Below, piece after piece: positions 6,108 to 6,549 of a stretch of DNA of 6,549 nt. Position 1 is the first letter of the stretch, and each line of letters starts with the position of its first letter. A program made the position numbers and the translations under genes. Below the pieces are notes generated by a model. It ran no database searches, had not been told where the DNA came from, and saw only the letters and a program-made list of their open reading frames with translations. This DNA is from Acidisphaera sp035272265 (GTDB lineage Bacteria > Pseudomonadota > Alphaproteobacteria > Acetobacterales > Acetobacteraceae): positions 1 through 6,549 of the forward strand of contig DATEQV010000173.1 in the NCBI GenBank assembly GCA_035272265.1, read 5' to 3'.

Positions 6108-6179
6108 TTCACCGTCATGGCCTGGTTTACCGTCGTGGCCCGCTTCAACGGCGTGGCCTGCTTCACCGTCATCGCCAGC
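6108..6179 (+). repeat. Four tandem copies of an 18-bp unit
   Basis: Consecutive units start at 6108, 6126, 6144 and 6162, with consensus TTCACCGTCATGGCCTGC. Units differ at two to five positions and the spacing is exactly 18 bp. The core ACCGTCATGGCC equals the head of the palindromic element at 4575, and the last unit merges into the left arm of the palindrome at 6167. The array therefore appears to be an amplification of that element's end. It lies 34 bases after the der stop. Confidence 0.8.
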
Positions 6180-6327
6180 CCCGGGGCGGCGCCGGAGGCG
6201 CACCCGAGGACGGGTTCCGCCGGGCCCTCCGCGGCTTTCTTTCGCGCGGCCGGTTGAAGGCGTGGATGGTCCGCCGGAGCCTGTCCGCGGGTGCGCCTTC
6301 GGCGCAGCCCGGGGGCGGACCATGACG
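6167..6327. repeat. Large imperfect palindrome, second copy of the der-flanking element
   Basis: Left arm 6167 to about 6232 and right arm about 6262 to 6327 are inverted copies (estimated 75-80% paired), ending in CGTCAT and ATGACG. Each arm contains its own small hairpin, GCGCC-GGA-GGCGC on the left and GCGCC-TTC-GGCGC-like on the right, followed by ACCCGAGGAC or its near-match. The same order (CGTCAT head, inner hairpin, CCCGAGGAC, CCGGCC/CCGGGCC, TCC) is found in the left arm at 4575-4644, so both belong to one family. This copy has the hairpin in both arms and so looks more complete. Confidence 0.72.
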
Positions 6328-6373
6328 AGATCGGAATGAGTGCAATCAGACTCCGGATCGCATTCGCGACGGT

Positions 6374-6404
6374 CGTCGTTGCGAGGAGCCTTGGCGACGA
6401 AGCA
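6374..6404 (+). repeat. Dispersed CGTCATTGCGAG-type repeat, diverged copy at the IS boundary
   Basis: CGTCGTTGCGAGGAGCC followed by GGCGACGAAGCA matches the repeat at 1-32 in its head (CGTC-R-TTGCGAG) and tail (GAAGCA), with a longer middle. The other copy continues AACCCAGGG; here the sequence continues TTTTAGGG. Either this copy has diverged or it was cut by the adjacent insertion sequence. Confidence 0.6.
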
Positions 6405-6409
6405 TTTTA

Positions 6410-6549
6410 GGGTTCCGCGCTATTCATCATGGGTAGTAACGATCTTACGCTGACAGCTGCATGTCGAGTTTTCCAGCGAGCAGGTAGACCATTGCCTTCA
6501 GGTTTCGGGTAGTGCGATAGCCTCGTGCCTTGGCCTTGGCGGCTTGCAC
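6410..6549 (-). mobile_element. Partial ISL3-like insertion sequence (one end, continues beyond the window)
   Basis: The transposase C-terminus at 6445-6549 sets the identity. The element's end should lie shortly after the stop codon. GGGTTCCGCG beginning at 6410 is a plausible start of a terminal inverted repeat, because ISL3-family ends begin with GG and are followed by a short non-coding stretch. The 8 bases before it, GCATTTTA (6402-6409), would suit the AT-rich 8-bp target duplication of this family. The other end is outside the window, so the boundary is a guess. Confidence 0.45.
6445..6549 (-). CDS. Transposase, ISL3-like family, C-terminal 34 residues (partial)
   Basis: The minus-strand frame is open from the window edge to TAA at 6447-6445 and encodes VQAAKAKARGYRTTRNLKA followed by MVYLLAGKLDMQLSA. 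The pattern KAKARGYRT-x-x-N-x-x-x-MxYLxAGKLD is the familiar C-terminal tail of ISL3-type DDE transposases, where RG[YF]R leads into a final helix. The catalytic residues would lie outside the window, so I cannot tell whether the gene is intact. Codon use is less GC-extreme than in the chromosomal genes, in keeping with an acquired element. Confidence 0.75.
   Translation of the reverse strand: MQAAKAKARGYRTTRNLKAMVYLLAGKLDMQLSA

Larger units (their letters stand above)
6075..6444. other. Gene-free tail between der and the transposase remnant
   Basis: No credible complete gene is seen here. The stretch is built from repeats: a tandem array (6108-6179), a large palindrome (6167-6327), a copy of the CGTCATTGCGAG-type repeat (6374-6404) and the probable end of an insertion sequence (from about 6410). 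The only ATG-started frame of note is 24 codons long (6336-6410) and runs through the repeat. Base composition falls noticeably after about 6328, from very GC-rich to mixed. Confidence 0.7.

Noticed and set aside
6108..6179. CRISPR array
   Set aside because: Units are contiguous 18-bp repeats with no spacers, and no cas genes are present.
4554..6323. 589-codon open frame on the minus strand across der
   Set aside because: It is antisense to a fully conserved Der, is rich in Arg/Gly/Pro/Ala/His with no recognisable domain, and is expected by chance where codon third positions are nearly all G or C.

Overview
This is a GC-rich window whose gene content and intergenic repeats point to an alphaproteobacterium. 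The evidence is the order yfgM-like / bamB / der, the alphaproteobacterial style of those proteins, the CGTCATGGCC...GGCCATCCACG type of intergenic palindrome, and the CGTCATTGCGAG-type repeat at both edges. I cannot fix the genus. The window reads as ordinary chromosome with a mobile-element scar at the right end, and I see no clearly new defence, biosynthetic or RNA system.

Left part (1-1673): an edge copy of a dispersed repeat, then a short minus-strand ORF with an antitoxin-like look but no toxin beside it. Next comes a two-gene plus-strand unit: an atypical short-chain dehydrogenase/reductase with a degenerate active site, and a DsbA-fold 2-hydroxychromene-2-carboxylate isomerase family protein. 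The first gene may be transcribed without a leader. The pair looks metabolic or detoxifying, with substrate unknown.

Centre (1670-2361): two small minus-strand genes for exported cysteine-containing proteins. One is a lipoprotein with a clear lipobox and the other a secreted 85-aa protein. The latter ends tail to tail with the isomerase gene, sharing 4 bp.

Right part (2397-6074): the envelope and ribosome housekeeping block. It holds a membrane-anchored TPR protein of the YfgM type (TTG start), BamB (lipoprotein beta-propeller of the outer-membrane BAM complex, coupled by a GTGA overlap) and Der (double GTPase for 50S ribosome assembly). Enterobacteria have the same order, yfgM-bamB-der. A 130-bp compound palindrome separates bamB from der.

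Tail (6075-6549): no complete gene. It carries a 4 x 18-bp tandem repeat, a second and larger palindrome of the same family as the one before der, a copy of the edge repeat, and the 3' end of an ISL3-like transposase gene running off the window. The most interesting signals are the palindromes flanking der, whose nested hairpins differ in sequence but keep their pairing, the amplified head of that element, and the Tyr-to-Phe active site of the dehydrogenase.
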